Positions 49,039-57,775 of a stretch of 64,000 nucleotides of DNA are shown piece by piece. A program made the position numbers and the translations under genes. Where the stretch lies: contig NZ_CP047165.1 in NCBI RefSeq assembly GCF_009833965.1, positions 1,612,001 through 1,676,000 of the forward strand. Reading direction: 5' to 3'. The notes below the pieces were generated by a model, which was given only the letters and a program-made list of their open reading frames with translations, ran no database searches and was not told the origin of the DNA. Position 1 is the first letter of the stretch. The number at the start of each line of letters is the position of its first letter. The DNA comes from Pelistega ratti. Lineage in GTDB: Bacteria; Pseudomonadota; Gammaproteobacteria; Burkholderiales; Burkholderiaceae_B.

Positions 49039-50043
49039 TCATTTCCACGGACGGTTATATGCCCCTAATGTGGTTTGATGGCCTTCAGATACCTTACTTA
49101 AAGCGGTATTCCATGCAGGGGCTACTTTAAATGTGTCGGGGTTTTTGACAGCGGCATCTAATGCCTGACGTAATGCTTTAGTAACTTGAGCCGTGTACAT
49201 TGGGCTACGCTGACGACCTTCAACTTTAATGGCAGATACCCCGATTTTGATGATTTCGGGTAGCATTTCCAATATATTTAGACTGGTTGGTTCTTCTAAG
49301 GCGTAATAAATTTCGTTATTCACTTCAAAACGACCTTTACAGAGTGTTGGATAACCAGCTGGCTCATTGGGTTTAAACTGATCGATAAGCACATTATTAA
49401 GATGTACATCCATACGGTCAGGGTGTGGCATCCAGCGTACTGCCTTGGCAGGGGAGCATACCCCTTGCATATTGGGTGATTCACCCGTAGCATAACTGGA
49501 TAAAATACAGCGACCCTCTACCATCACACATAAACTACCGAAACCAAATACTTCGATTTCAACATCAGTATTATCAATAACGTGCTTTACTTGGTCAATC
49601 GTCAATACGCGTGGTAATACGGCACGGCGAATACCAAAGAGTTCTTTCATCAGATTAATAGCTTCGTAATTGGTAGCGGAACTCTGTACAGACATATGTA
49701 ACTGTAATTCAGGATATTTATCGCTAGCATAAGCCATAATCGCAGGGTCTGCGACAATAATGGCATCTGCACCTAATTTAACAGCAGTATCAACGGCTAC
49801 TTGCCATTGTTTGATTTGCCCTGCCTGTGCAAAGGTATTAATCGCCATTAAAATCTTGCGTCCGCGAGCATGAGCATAGGCTACACCCTCTTCGGCTGAT
49901 TTCATATCAAAATTGAGACCAGGAAAATTGCGAGCATTTGTCGCATCTTTTAGCCCCATGTAAACCATATCAGCACCATTATCGACTGCTGTTTTAAGTG
50001 CAGGTAAATTACCTGCGGGACATTCTAACTCGGGTATTTTCAT
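49039..50043 (-). CDS. ubiU: UbiU, Fe-S component of anaerobic ubiquinone hydroxylation
   Basis: U32-family partner of UbiV, 334 residues. Opening [30 protein letters not shown]; cluster ligands visible as [15 protein letters not shown] and TLCKGRFE (residues about 165-235). The start has a perfect AAGGAGG ribosome-binding site. First gene of the operon. In E. coli the ubiUV operon is FNR-controlled; I do not see a convincing FNR site in the 285-nt upstream gap. Confidence 0.9.
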   Translation of the reverse strand: MKIPELECPAGNLPALKTAVDNGADMVYMGLKDATNARNFPGLNFDMKSAEEGVAYAHARGRKILMAINTFAQAGQIKQWQVAVDTAVKLGADAIIVADPAIMAYASDKYPELQLHMSVQSSATNYEAINLMKELFGIRRAVLPRVLTIDQVKHVIDNTDVEIEVFGFGSLCVMVEGRCILSSYATGESPNMQGVCSPAKAVRWMPHPDRMDVHLNNVLIDQFKPNEPAGYPTLCKGRFEVNNEIYYALEEPTSLNILEMLPEIIKIGVSAIKVEGRQRSPMYTAQVTKALRQALDAAVKNPDTFKVAPAWNTALSKVSEGHQTTLGAYNRPWK

Positions 50044-50328
50044 TTTTTTGTCCTCCTTGCCAATTAAAATACTGAGTATTTAAAATATTATTAGTATTGT
50101 GTTCTCATTTTAAGATGAAAAAACACAAATATATTGGTTCAAATTTAAATGTTAATTTAACTTTTTATAATAGATTTTCTGCTTAGTTAAGTTTAACACT
50201 AATTAACAAAGATTACTTTATAAGTTTTATATTTAAAGTAATTATCAATAAGTGTCTTTTCATAAAAAGGGTGTAGTCATTTCATACATACGCCCCCTTT
50301 ACCGTATCACTATAAAAATCGCTATGGC

Positions 50329-52008
50329 TTAGATGGTGATACCTGCATGAATATGACGATTAATAGCACTTAGTACCGCATGGAATGAAGCAGTCACAAT
50401 ATCTTTATGAATACCAACCCCAAAACCTGTGCCTGATTCCCCTAGACGGAGTTCAACATAACATACAGCATTCGTTTTTTCACCAGAACCAATAGCATGT
50501 TCGTGATAATCCATAAAACGAATAGGTAAATTTAATGCATCAATAAAGGCAGAAATAGAGCCATCGCCATGTCCTTTTACCTTACGGACTTCTTCCCCGT
50601 AGCCTAATTCAGCTTCTAAGGTGAAGAGACTACCGCCCTGTCCATTATCGGAAGAGGTGATACGGTGGCTGATAAGATGCCATGGTTTATTTTGTTGAAG
50701 ATATTCTTTATTGAAAATATCAAATACCGCATTACCATTGACTTCTGTACCTGTTTCGTCTGTAACACGTTGGATAGCACGGCTGAATTCAATTTGAAGA
50801 CGGCGAGGTAGGTTAAGCCCATGTTCATTTTCAAGTAAGTAAGCAATACCACCTTTGCCTGATTGGCTATTTACTCGAATAACGGCATCATAACTTCGTC
50901 CTAAATCGGCTGGGTCAATCGGTAAATACGGTACTTCCCAAGGTTGGTCAGCTTTTTGTTGTGCAAAACCTTTCTTAATGGCATCTTGATGAGAGCCTGA
51001 GAAAGCGGTAAAGACAAGATCGCCGACATATGGATGACGAGGGTGGACGGGTAATTGATTACAATATTCTGCGGTTAAGCGGACAGCATCAATATCCGAA
51101 AAATCTAAACCGGGATGGATGCCTTGTGTATAGAGGTTTAAGGCAAGGGTGACTAAGTCCACATTACCCGTACGCTCACCACTACCAAATAAACAACCTT
51201 CAATACGATCAGCACCTGCCATTACGGCTAATTCAGCGGCAGCAACAGCTGTGCCACGGTCATTATGAGGGTGCACACTGACAATAACATTTTCTCTATC
51301 GTTAATATATCGGCAGAAGTATTCGATCTGATCGGCGTAAAGATTGGGGGTGGTCGCTTCAATAGTAGCGGGTAAGTTAAAAATAATCTTACGTTCAGCA
51401 GAGGTTCCCCATTCTGCACTAACAGCATTACAGACGGAAATAGCAAAATCAGGTTCGGTTGTACTAAAGACTTCTGGTGAGTATTCAAAAGACCATTTGA
51501 CCTCAGGATATTTTGCCATGGCTGCTTTGACCATGCGTGTGCCAGCAACGGCAAAGTCGCGCACCTCATCTTGCGTCATTTTAAAGACAATCTTACGGAA
51601 AGCAGGAGCGGTTGCATTGTACATATGGATCATGGCATTTTTTGCGCCAGCACAAGCTTCTGCGGTACGATTAATAAGGTCTTCTCGTGCTTGTGTTAAC
51701 ACAATAATAGTGACATCATCAGGAATAAGATTATCTTCAATTAAGGTGCGAACAAAATCAAAATCTGTTTGTGAGGCAGAAGGAAAGCCAACCTCAATTT
51801 CTTTAAAACCAATTTGAAGTAAATGTTTAAAAAAGCGTAGTTTACGCTCAACACTCATGGGTTCAATTAAAGACTGATTGCCATCACGTAAGTCGGTACT
51901 CATCCAAATGGGTGGTTTAGTAATGGTTTTGCTGGGCCATGTTCTATCGGAAAAATCCTGTGTAAATGGCTTAAAAGGAATATATTTTGACGCGGGGTTT
52001 GAAAGCAT
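50329..52008 (-). CDS. leuA: 2-isopropylmalate synthase (LeuA, long form)
   Basis: First committed enzyme of leucine synthesis: condenses acetyl-CoA and 2-oxoisovalerate. The 559 residues carry the HMGL-like catalytic domain ([16 protein letters not shown] near 45; metal ligands HPHNDRGT near 255) and the C-terminal LeuA dimer/regulatory domain that binds leucine (about 440-559). The ATG at 52008 ([15 protein letters not shown]) has AGGTG 5 nt upstream; the 12-codon-longer frame would start inside a leader hairpin. Its expression is probably controlled by the attenuator upstream. Confidence 0.95.
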   Translation of the reverse strand: MLSNPASKYIPFKPFTQDFSDRTWPSKTITKPPIWMSTDLRDGNQSLIEPMSVERKLRFFKHLLQIGFKEIEVGFPSASQTDFDFVRTLIEDNLIPDDVTIIVLTQAREDLINRTAEACAGAKNAMIHMYNATAPAFRKIVFKMTQDEVRDFAVAGTRMVKAAMAKYPEVKWSFEYSPEVFSTTEPDFAISVCNAVSAEWGTSAERKIIFNLPATIEATTPNLYADQIEYFCRYINDRENVIVSVHPHNDRGTAVAAAELAVMAGADRIEGCLFGSGERTGNVDLVTLALNLYTQGIHPGLDFSDIDAVRLTAEYCNQLPVHPRHPYVGDLVFTAFSGSHQDAIKKGFAQQKADQPWEVPYLPIDPADLGRSYDAVIRVNSQSGKGGIAYLLENEHGLNLPRRLQIEFSRAIQRVTDETGTEVNGNAVFDIFNKEYLQQNKPWHLISHRITSSDNGQGGSLFTLEAELGYGEEVRKVKGHGDGSISAFIDALNLPIRFMDYHEHAIGSGEKTNAVCYVELRLGESGTGFGVGIHKDIVTASFHAVLSAINRHIHAGITI

Positions 52009-52034
52009 AATGCACCTATTTATTTTATAGAGTT

Positions 52035-52073
52035 CCCAGTGCATTTTAAGGCTTTGCCTAGCAAGTCACTGGG
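52035..52073 (-). promoter_or_regulatory. Stem-loop covering the leuA ribosome-binding region
   Basis: CCCAGTG at 52035-52041 pairs with CACTGGG at 52067-52073, with an inner GGC/GCC stem. It lies between the attenuator terminator and the leuA start and might tune translation initiation. Confidence 0.5.
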
Positions 52074-52099
52074 ATGATAATGAATAATCCAAAGTGGCT

Positions 52100-52143
52100 A
52101 AAAAAGGCTGCGGAGCACCACTAAAGCTCTAGGCTCGGCAACC
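52100..52143 (-). terminator. leuA attenuator terminator
   Basis: Minus strand: GGTTGC pairs with GCAGCC and GAGC with GCTC, interrupted by one C-C mismatch (stem 52143-52133 with 52116-52106), followed immediately by six T. The stem begins inside the last codons of the leader peptide, as in classical amino-acid attenuators: a ribosome stalled on upstream Leu codons would leave it free to be disrupted by an alternative pairing. Confidence 0.8.
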
Positions 52144-52245
52144 GATCGCTAGGTCTAGCAGTAAGAAATACGCACGAACAGAAACACCGCTTGCGAGGAA
52201 GCGGTTAGAAGAATAAAGAGAATGGGTGTTCGTTTGTGTGTTCAT
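52129..52245 (-). CDS. leuA leader peptide (38 aa, Leu-rich end)
   Basis: A short frame from ATG (52245-52243) to TAG (52131-52129): MNTQTNTHSLYSSNRFLASG, then a second half ending FLLLDLAIGCRA. The run Leu-Leu-Leu-Asp-Leu uses TTA CTG CTA GAC CTA, placed just before the terminator hairpin, as expected for leucine-sensing attenuation. It has no Shine-Dalgarno: the promoter spacing puts transcription start at or within a base or two of the ATG, so it may be translated as a leaderless message. Too short for standard gene calling. Confidence 0.75.
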   Translation of the reverse strand: MNTQTNTHSLYSSNRFLASGVSVRAYFLLLDLAIGCRA

Positions 52246-52252
52246 GGGTTTA

Positions 52253-52281
52253 TTATTAGTTTAAACTATCAAAAAAATCAA
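52253..52281 (-). promoter_or_regulatory. leuA leader promoter
   Basis: Minus strand: -35 TTGATT (52281-52276), 17-nt spacer, -10 TAATAA (52258-52253). Only 7 nt separate the -10 from the leader-peptide ATG. Confidence 0.65.
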
Positions 52282-52471
52282 GTCCTAATCTAAAAATTTT
52301 TTAAAAAAATAAGTATATGTTGAAAAATATACACGAAGTGAGACGGTAGTAAATAGATAAATAGTAGCGATTTTTGTGGTTAATAGTAGGGTTATAAATA
52401 TCTTATCTGGGATAGTTTTACTGATATGTAGATAAATAAAATATTTACAAATTCTAGTGAGAATAAATTAT

Positions 52472-53184
52472 GGGGCTGTATTAGATTAGCCCTAAATTTT
52501 ACACCATTTTCTCAGCATTTTTAACTGCTCTTTTGGTGTTCCAAAGTTAAACCGAAACTCACATTCTTTCAAGAATAAAGCAAAGTATTTTCGGTCTATT
52601 CCATTATACTTACGAAGCACTCTTTTTGCTTGACTCCAGAAGTTTTCTATACCATTAATATGGTTTTGTCTTATAGCAAACTGCTTAGTATGATTAATCC
52701 GTTGATGATGAAATCCATTCACATCAAGGGTATTATAACTGGGGTATGTATCGGTATAAACCCAGCTATCTGGTTTGATTTTCCTTTTAATAACAGGTAG
52801 TAAGGTCTTACTTTTCGTGTCCTGTACGATAAGCGTAAAAACCTTACCTTGCCTTTTCAATATCCCAAATACCGCTACTTTACCTGCTGCCCCTCGCCCT
52901 CGTTTCCCCTTTCGTTTACCACCAAAATAACTCTCATCAAGTTCTATTGCACCTTCAAAAATTTCATCCGCTTCTAAGGTTAAATAATAATTAATGACCT
53001 CTCTAATTTTACGATAAAAGAGTGCAGCTGAATTAGGATTAATACCTAGTATATCGGCTGCTGATCGAGCAGTTACTTCTAGTACAAAAAACTCAAGTCA
53101 TTTTCTTTGTACAGATTTCTTTAATTTACAATGACTTATCTTCATTTTTATAGACTAACACAACTGCTAATCTAATACAGCCCC
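52472..53184 (-). mobile_element. IS1595-family (IS1016 group) insertion sequence, 713 bp
   Basis: Perfect 19-bp terminal inverted repeats (GGGGCTGTATTAGATTAGC at 52472-52490 and its complement at 53166-53184) flanked by an exact 8-bp target duplication TAAATTAT (52464-52471 and 53185-53192), the duplication length typical of the IS1595 family. The intact ends and duplication indicate a recent insertion between leuA and rpoN. Confidence 0.95.
52492..53145 (-). pseudogene. IS1595-family transposase, interrupted by an in-frame TGA
   Basis: The full frame would be 217 residues from the ATG at 53145 (MKISHCKLKKSVQRK) but TGA at 53100-53098 stops it at codon 16. After it the frame stays open to the TAG at 52494-52492: LEFFVLEVTARSAADILGIN, the ESYFGGKRKGKRGRGAAGK motif and the ISXO2-like catalytic region ending FWSQAKRVLRKYNG..ECEFRFNFG. 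No ATG, GTG or TTG lies between the stop and a TTG at 52860, so a restart would lose the DNA-binding part. The element is probably dead unless the stop is read through. Confidence 0.88.
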
Positions 53185-53258
53185 TAAATTATTATTTGGG
53201 GGGCAACAGATTGTTATCGCATCGGTTTAATCTAAAAGAACAATATAATTCAATTTTC

Positions 53259-54344
53259 ATTTGTCAAATTAAGTTAGACATTTTTAGACATTGCTTTTTT
53301 AAGAGCCTCTTTTAAATAAATCAGAAAAACATGGTAAGGGGTTTTATAACCGAGAGATTTTCTAGGTATCATGTTTATTTTATGAGCAATACTGGACAAA
53401 TATGATTGAGTCATTCCTATAAAATCAGTCTGTTTCGGTAGTCCATGTCGGCGTAATAATCCATTAGAATGTTCATTAAGTCCTCTCTGACTTGGACAGC
53501 CTGGATCGGCAAAGAAAATATCAATATCATGTGCATTGGCAATCGTTTTCCAGTCAGAGAACTCTTTGCCTCTATCAAAGGTGATGGATTTAAATAAATG
53601 AGGTAGAGTTGAAAAAGAAGACATCCAGCGATTGATTGCCTTTTGTATATCCTGTGCTTTTCGTCCATCTGTTTGTAAGGTAATAATAGCTTTAGACTTT
53701 CTCTCAACCAGTGTTATCACCGCACTTTGATGATTTTTCCCTACGATAGTATCACCTTCTAAATGCCCAAATTCTTCCTTAAACGCTGGATAATATTTGG
53801 CTCGTTCATGAATATCCCTTACAAAAGCTTGTTTACCCCGTGTTTCTTTTCGTCCATTGGCTCTACGCTTACCTTTCCAAGGTAAATCCTCTTTCTTAAA
53901 AACACCTCGTTCCACTAAGCGATATAGTGTTCTCATCGAGCAAGAAATTTTCTTGTGATAGACCCCTTTAATCACATCAAAGTTCCACCCCTTATCCAAA
54001 TGGGCTTGTATTAACGCTCTCTCTTTTTTGGATAATTGGGTTTTACCCCGCCCACAATAGCACTTATTCTTTTTATACTGTTCATAATACTCATAGGCAG
54101 AGTAACCCTTTTTTAACATCGCTATTACCCTATAGATCGTTTGCCTTGATCGATTTAATGCCTTAGCTATATCTATTACTTTTTTACCAATTTGGTAATA
54201 TGCCTCTATCATAACCAATTCATTTGTGCTAAGATGAGTGTAAGTCATTTATGTTAGTTCCTTTTCAGTAAATGTGGTGTTTATCTGAATCTAATGTAAA
54301 TGGCTTTTTTTGTCCAGTTTTTTGTCTAGCTTAATTTTACAAAT
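53259..54344 (-). mobile_element. IS30-family insertion sequence, about 1086 bp
   Basis: Imperfect terminal inverted repeats of about 22 bp: ATTTGTCAAATTAAGTTAGA at 53259 onward and its counterpart (reverse complement ATTTGTAAAATTAAGCTAGA) ending at 54344; two mismatches. The transposase stop codon lies inside the left repeat. A target duplication is not evident. It lies only 74 bp from the IS1595 element. Confidence 0.88.
53274..54248 (-). CDS. IS30-family transposase
   Basis: DDE transposase of 324 residues, apparently intact. An N-terminal HTH region (MTYTHLSTNELVMIEAYYQI, DIAKALNRSRQTIYRVI) is followed by the IS30 catalytic core: HLEGDTIVGKNHQSAV (first Asp), ITFDRGKEFSDW (second Asp) and GLNEHSNGLLRRHGLPK (Glu). 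The length fits the family. Confidence 0.95.
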   Translation of the reverse strand: MTYTHLSTNELVMIEAYYQIGKKVIDIAKALNRSRQTIYRVIAMLKKGYSAYEYYEQYKKNKCYCGRGKTQLSKKERALIQAHLDKGWNFDVIKGVYHKKISCSMRTLYRLVERGVFKKEDLPWKGKRRANGRKETRGKQAFVRDIHERAKYYPAFKEEFGHLEGDTIVGKNHQSAVITLVERKSKAIITLQTDGRKAQDIQKAINRWMSSFSTLPHLFKSITFDRGKEFSDWKTIANAHDIDIFFADPGCPSQRGLNEHSNGLLRRHGLPKQTDFIGMTQSYLSSIAHKINMIPRKSLGYKTPYHVFLIYLKEALKKAMSKNV

Positions 54345-54387
54345 TGGGAATATATAACCCAGAAAAAGAACGAGATGATCATAAAAA

Positions 54388-54408
54388 AACCGCCCTTTAA
54401 GGGCGGTA
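54388..54408 (-). terminator. Intrinsic terminator
   Basis: CCGCCC-TTTAA-GGGCGG stem with TTTTTTTAT after it on the minus strand; ends the membrane-protein gene at 54437. Confidence 0.9.
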
Positions 54409-54436
54409 AAATAAATAATAACCATTTAAGCGCTAT

Positions 54437-55069
54437 TTATTCTTTATGTAGAGAATGTGGCGTATCATCATTATTTAAATCTAAATTAATATGATGAAGC
54501 AAATGATCGACTTTTTCTCTTTCCTCTGCCATATTAGGTTCATTATTGTCTGTAGGGATTAGTCCTAATAGCTCGCGATGTCGATGGATTTGGGCTAATC
54601 GGTTAATACGACCACTCCTAAGTTGTGTACGTGTATCGTATAGATTTTTAAGGGTAATGGGTTCTCGTTGATCTTGCCATACCCAAATAAGTACGTTTTT
54701 AGCATGTTGGGAAAGCTGTGGAAGTAGCTTTTCCATGACATCTGCCTTAGGGATAATACTACCTGCTTTTTCAATGCTATGGCTAACCCAGCCATATAAA
54801 ACAAAATAAAGAATGATTGTTCCGATTAAAATAAGCCCCCACCAAATATAATTGTTTATACTATTGAGGTATTCCATGACTTGGGTACTATACGTTGCTA
54901 AAAAGGCATAGTTTTGTTGCTCACCAAAGGCGAGTATTTGCTTGGCTAGCCAGTACCATACAACTAAACAGACCAGTATAATAATGGTGCGTTGTATAAG
55001 ACGGGGTACAGCCAATTGGAATAGGGTTTTATTTAAAAGTGAAATATCTGAGTTAGTGATTGGTGTCAT
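54437..55069 (-). CDS. Unrecognised two-helix membrane protein
   Basis: I do not recognise the family. The 210 residues have two membrane helices (about 23-45 and 74-95), a cytoplasmic middle part (SIEKAGSIIPKADVMEKLLPQLSQHAKNVL) and a hydrophilic, His/Asp/Asn-rich C-terminus. The start codon overlaps the rpoN start codon on the opposite strand (TCATG shared), which is unusual; one of the two starts may be wrong. Ends at a strong terminator. Confidence 0.6.
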   Translation of the reverse strand: MTPITNSDISLLNKTLFQLAVPRLIQRTIIILVCLVVWYWLAKQILAFGEQQNYAFLATYSTQVMEYLNSINNYIWWGLILIGTIILYFVLYGWVSHSIEKAGSIIPKADVMEKLLPQLSQHAKNVLIWVWQDQREPITLKNLYDTRTQLRSGRINRLAQIHRHRELLGLIPTDNNEPNMAEEREKVDHLLHHINLDLNNDDTPHSLHKE

Positions 55070-56471
55070 GTCAGTTAGTATGCATCAAGAAATAAAATTA
55101 ACGGCTCGCCAGCAAATGGTGATGACCCTGCAACAACAGCAATCATTGAGGTTATTGCAGTACTCTACTATGGAGTTTGAAGCTGAATTATATAAAATGC
55201 TTCAAGAAAATCCAATGTTAGAGTTGGTATCTTTACCAAATGAAGCGAATCAAGAAGAAGATTCTATCCAGTCGATTGATAATACCGATATATCAGATGA
55301 CTATTCTAACGCATACCGCGTAGATAGTGCAGATTATTTACAAGAGATAAATGCAACGAAAAGTTTGCAAGACTATCTGTTGGAACAATTAAGTACAAGC
55401 GCTATTGATTATCGACAAAAAACAATTATCAGCTATTTGATTGGTGATATTGATGACAATGGTTATTTAACAACAGATTTATCGGTACTTACGCAAATAT
55501 TATCGACTACCTTACAAGAACAAGTCCCTCTGGTAGAAGTAGAACAAGCATTAACAACGCTTCAGCGATTTGATCCTATTGGTATTGCGGCACGTTCCCT
55601 CTCTGAGTGTCTTTTATTACAATTAGATAGGCAATATTTAACACAAAAGGTCTCTGATGATGTATTGATAATCGCTAGACAGATTTGTCAATATGGTCTG
55701 GAAGCATTAGCACGAGCGGATATAGCCACATTAGAGCAATTAGTTCACGCGGATATTACCCATATTCGTCAAGCGACACAACTGATTCAACAATTAAATC
55801 CTAAACCCGGAAAAGCGTATAGTGTTGGAGAGGCAAACTATATTGTGCCTGATTTGTTATGTCAGTTTAAAGAGGGACAATGGGCTATTTACCTTAATCC
55901 ACAGATATTACCTAAGGTTCGGGTACATAAAGAGTATGAAAGGTTAATTAAAATTACCCATAAAAAAGAAGTGATTAGCCCAGAAATTGCATCACAGTTA
56001 AAGCAGGCAAGAGCTTTTTTGGGACAGATGAATCAACGATTTGCAACGATTCTTTTGGTGGCTCAAACTATTATGCAAGAACAATATGATTTTTTTACTC
56101 ATGGTATGCAAGCGATAAAACCATTAACCTTAAAACAAATTGCGGAACAATTATCCTTACATGAATCAACGATTTCCCGTACGGTTAATCAAAAATATAT
56201 TGATACCCCTCATGGTATTTTTGAGTTAAAACGCTTTTTTAGTAGTGGACTTAATACACAAGAAGGTAGTCAAACATCTGCAACAGCTATTCAACTCAAG
56301 ATTAAAGCCTTTATTGAGGCAGAATCAAAAGCAAAACCATTATCAGATAATCAATTAATGGATAAGTTACATCAAGAAGGGATTGAAATTGCTCGCCGTA
56401 CGGTAGCAAAATACCGAGAAGCGGTTGGTTTTCCTGCGGCATCTATTAGAAAAGCGAAAGCCTTACTTTAA
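55068..56471 (+). CDS. rpoN: RNA polymerase sigma-54 factor
   Basis: Sigma-54 directs polymerase to -24/-12 promoters and needs an AAA+ activator. 467 residues from the ATG at 55068 (MSVSMHQEIKLTARQQ; the ATG at 55080 is also possible). Region I is Gln/Leu-rich (LQQQQSLRLLQYSTMEFEAELYK), region II is acidic, and the C-terminus contains the HTH (LHESTISRTVNQKYI) and the RpoN box ARRTVAKYREAVGFPA, close to the consensus ARRTVTKYRE. Unlike most betaproteobacteria, it is not next to lptB or hpf. It ends normally near KALL. Confidence 0.93.
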   Translation: MSVSMHQEIKLTARQQMVMTLQQQQSLRLLQYSTMEFEAELYKMLQENPMLELVSLPNEANQEEDSIQSIDNTDISDDYSNAYRVDSADYLQEINATKSLQDYLLEQLSTSAIDYRQKTIISYLIGDIDDNGYLTTDLSVLTQILSTTLQEQVPLVEVEQALTTLQRFDPIGIAARSLSECLLLQLDRQYLTQKVSDDVLIIARQICQYGLEALARADIATLEQLVHADITHIRQATQLIQQLNPKPGKAYSVGEANYIVPDLLCQFKEGQWAIYLNPQILPKVRVHKEYERLIKITHKKEVISPEIASQLKQARAFLGQMNQRFATILLVAQTIMQEQYDFFTHGMQAIKPLTLKQIAEQLSLHESTISRTVNQKYIDTPHGIFELKRFFSSGLNTQEGSQTSATAIQLKIKAFIEAESKAKPLSDNQLMDKLHQEGIEIARRTVAKYREAVGFPAASIRKAKALL

Positions 56472-56606
56472 TGGCTATCTATCCTAGGCTAGCGATTAGA
56501 TATTGTCTATCAAGGGATAGATAAAGAAGAGGTTTAAAAACAAATTGTCGTTGTAAAACAACATATTAGCCGTAACATTTAGAAAAAAGCTATTTTGTAA
56601 TCATAA

Positions 56607-56665
56607 ATGATAATAATTATTAATTGACAAAATAGAAAAAACATATGATAATAGTTCTCAATTAA
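56607..56665 (+). promoter_or_regulatory. bfd promoter with Fur-box-like sites
   Basis: Perfect -35 TTGACA (56624-56629), 17-nt spacer and -10 GATAAT (56647-56652). Overlapping Fur-like sequences: ATGATAATAATTATTAAT ahead of the -35, and ATGATAATAGTTCTCAATT across the -10. Fur-Fe binding would repress bfd when iron is plentiful. Confidence 0.75.
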
Positions 56666-56685
56666 TCAAATTTTATAGGTGAACC

Positions 56686-56901
56686 ATGTACGTTTGTATT
56701 TGTAATGCAATTAGCGATAAAAAAGTCAAAGAAGCTGTTGCTAACGGTGCACGCACATTGGCTGATTTACAAGCTCAGCTTGGTGTTGCTACCTGTTGTG
56801 GTTGCTGTGCAGGTTGTGCAGAATCTTATCTTGAACCACAAGCAGATGCGTCAGCACTTCAAGTAACAGAGGTTATGCCTTCTTGGAAAGAAGCACTTTA
56901 G
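56686..56901 (+). CDS. bfd: Bacterioferritin-associated ferredoxin
   Basis: [2Fe-2S] protein that donates electrons to bacterioferritin to release stored iron. The 71 residues have the expected Cys ligands: C4 and C6 (MYVCICNAI) and C38/C41 within ATCCGCCAGC. Good SD (AGGTGA). It is followed by bacterioferritin after 160 nt and preceded by Fur-like sites, matching iron-starvation induction. Confidence 0.95.
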   Translation: MYVCICNAISDKKVKEAVANGARTLADLQAQLGVATCCGCCAGCAESYLEPQADASALQVTEVMPSWKEAL

Positions 56902-56975
56902 TCTTCTCATCACTTAGGTTTTTCTTTAAAAAATCTAAATTAAAACCATTCTTATTAGCTTAACAGCCTTTATTT

Positions 56976-57004
56976 AAGCCATTCTTCTATAAAAGGAATG
57001 GCTT
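56976..57004 (+). promoter_or_regulatory. Hairpin between bfd and bfr
   Basis: AAGCCATTC/GAATGGCTT, 9-bp perfect stem; no long U-run. It may end part of the bfd transcripts; bfr has its own plausible -35/-10 (TTGAAT-N17-TTAAAA, starting at about 57003). Confidence 0.45.
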
Positions 57005-57062
57005 GAATGGCTGGGTTTTGCTATGTTAAAATGCAAGCATTCATCATTAAATGGAGCATTAA

Positions 57063-57533
57063 ATGCAAGCACCAGATAAGGTTAATAGTTTCTTAAATAA
57101 AATCCTTAAAACAGAATTAACCGCCATTAACCAGTATTTCTTACATGCACGTATGTTGAAAAACTGGGGGTTAGAAGGATTAGGTAAAGCAGAATACAAA
57201 AAATCTATTGAAGAGATGAAGCACTCGGATAAAATTATCGAACGTGTGTTTATGTTAGAAGGGCTTCCTAATCTTCAAGACCTAGGTAAAATCCGTATCG
57301 GTGAAGATGTGGCTGATATTATTGCGTGTGATTTAGCCTTAGAGCGTGAATTCCATACCGATCTAAAAGAAGCCATTGAGCATATGGAAAAAGTACAAGA
57401 TTACGTTACTCGCCGTTTATTGGTCGATATTTTAGACGATAATGAAGAACAAATTGATTGGTTAGAAACACAACAAGACTTAATCGAATCACTTGGTTTA
57501 GAAAATTATCTTCAATCGCAAATAGAAGATTAA
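57063..57533 (+). CDS. bfr: Bacterioferritin subunit with incomplete ferroxidase centre
   Basis: Haem-containing iron-storage 24-mer subunit, 156 residues. Aligned with E. coli Bfr: haem ligand Met52 is present, and ferroxidase residues Glu18, Tyr25, Glu51, His54 and Glu94 are present. Glu127 is replaced by Asn and His130 by Gln (segment [10 protein letters not shown]), so the second iron site lacks two ligands. This resembles hetero-oligomeric bacterioferritins in which one subunit type lacks ferroxidase ligands. A partner Bfr should exist elsewhere in the genome. Follows bfd on the same strand. Confidence 0.93.
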   Translation: MQAPDKVNSFLNKILKTELTAINQYFLHARMLKNWGLEGLGKAEYKKSIEEMKHSDKIIERVFMLEGLPNLQDLGKIRIGEDVADIIACDLALEREFHTDLKEAIEHMEKVQDYVTRRLLVDILDDNEEQIDWLETQQDLIESLGLENYLQSQIED

Positions 57534-57587
57534 TATTAGGGTGATGAGTATTTCTTTATGGTAGGTACTCATCTATCAAATGGATAT

Positions 57588-57625
57588 AAAGGCAAAATAG
57601 AAAAGACTATTTTGCCTTTTTTATT
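57588..57625 (+). terminator. Intrinsic terminator after bfr
   Basis: 13-bp perfect stem AAAGGCAAAATAG/CTATTTTGCCTTT followed by TTTATTG. Confidence 0.9.
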
Positions 57626-57775
57626 GAGTTAAACATAAAGTAGCTATCCTGTCGTACTTACTCTTTGGGTAAAGAGTATAGGTAATTATAAAAGGTAAGT
57701 TTTGTAAGTAAGCATACAATAGAAATCCTGATTACCTACTATCCCTTTATAAACCCATTTAGTAGAAGAAAAGTC

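Noticed and set aside
50044..50328. FNR box upstream of ubiU
   Set aside because: No TTGAT-N4-ATCAA match found by eye; anaerobic control remains only an expectation from E. coli.
53098..53100. TGA in the IS1595 transposase read as selenocysteine
   Set aside because: No downstream SECIS-like hairpin seen and transposases are not selenoproteins; a nonsense mutation is simpler.
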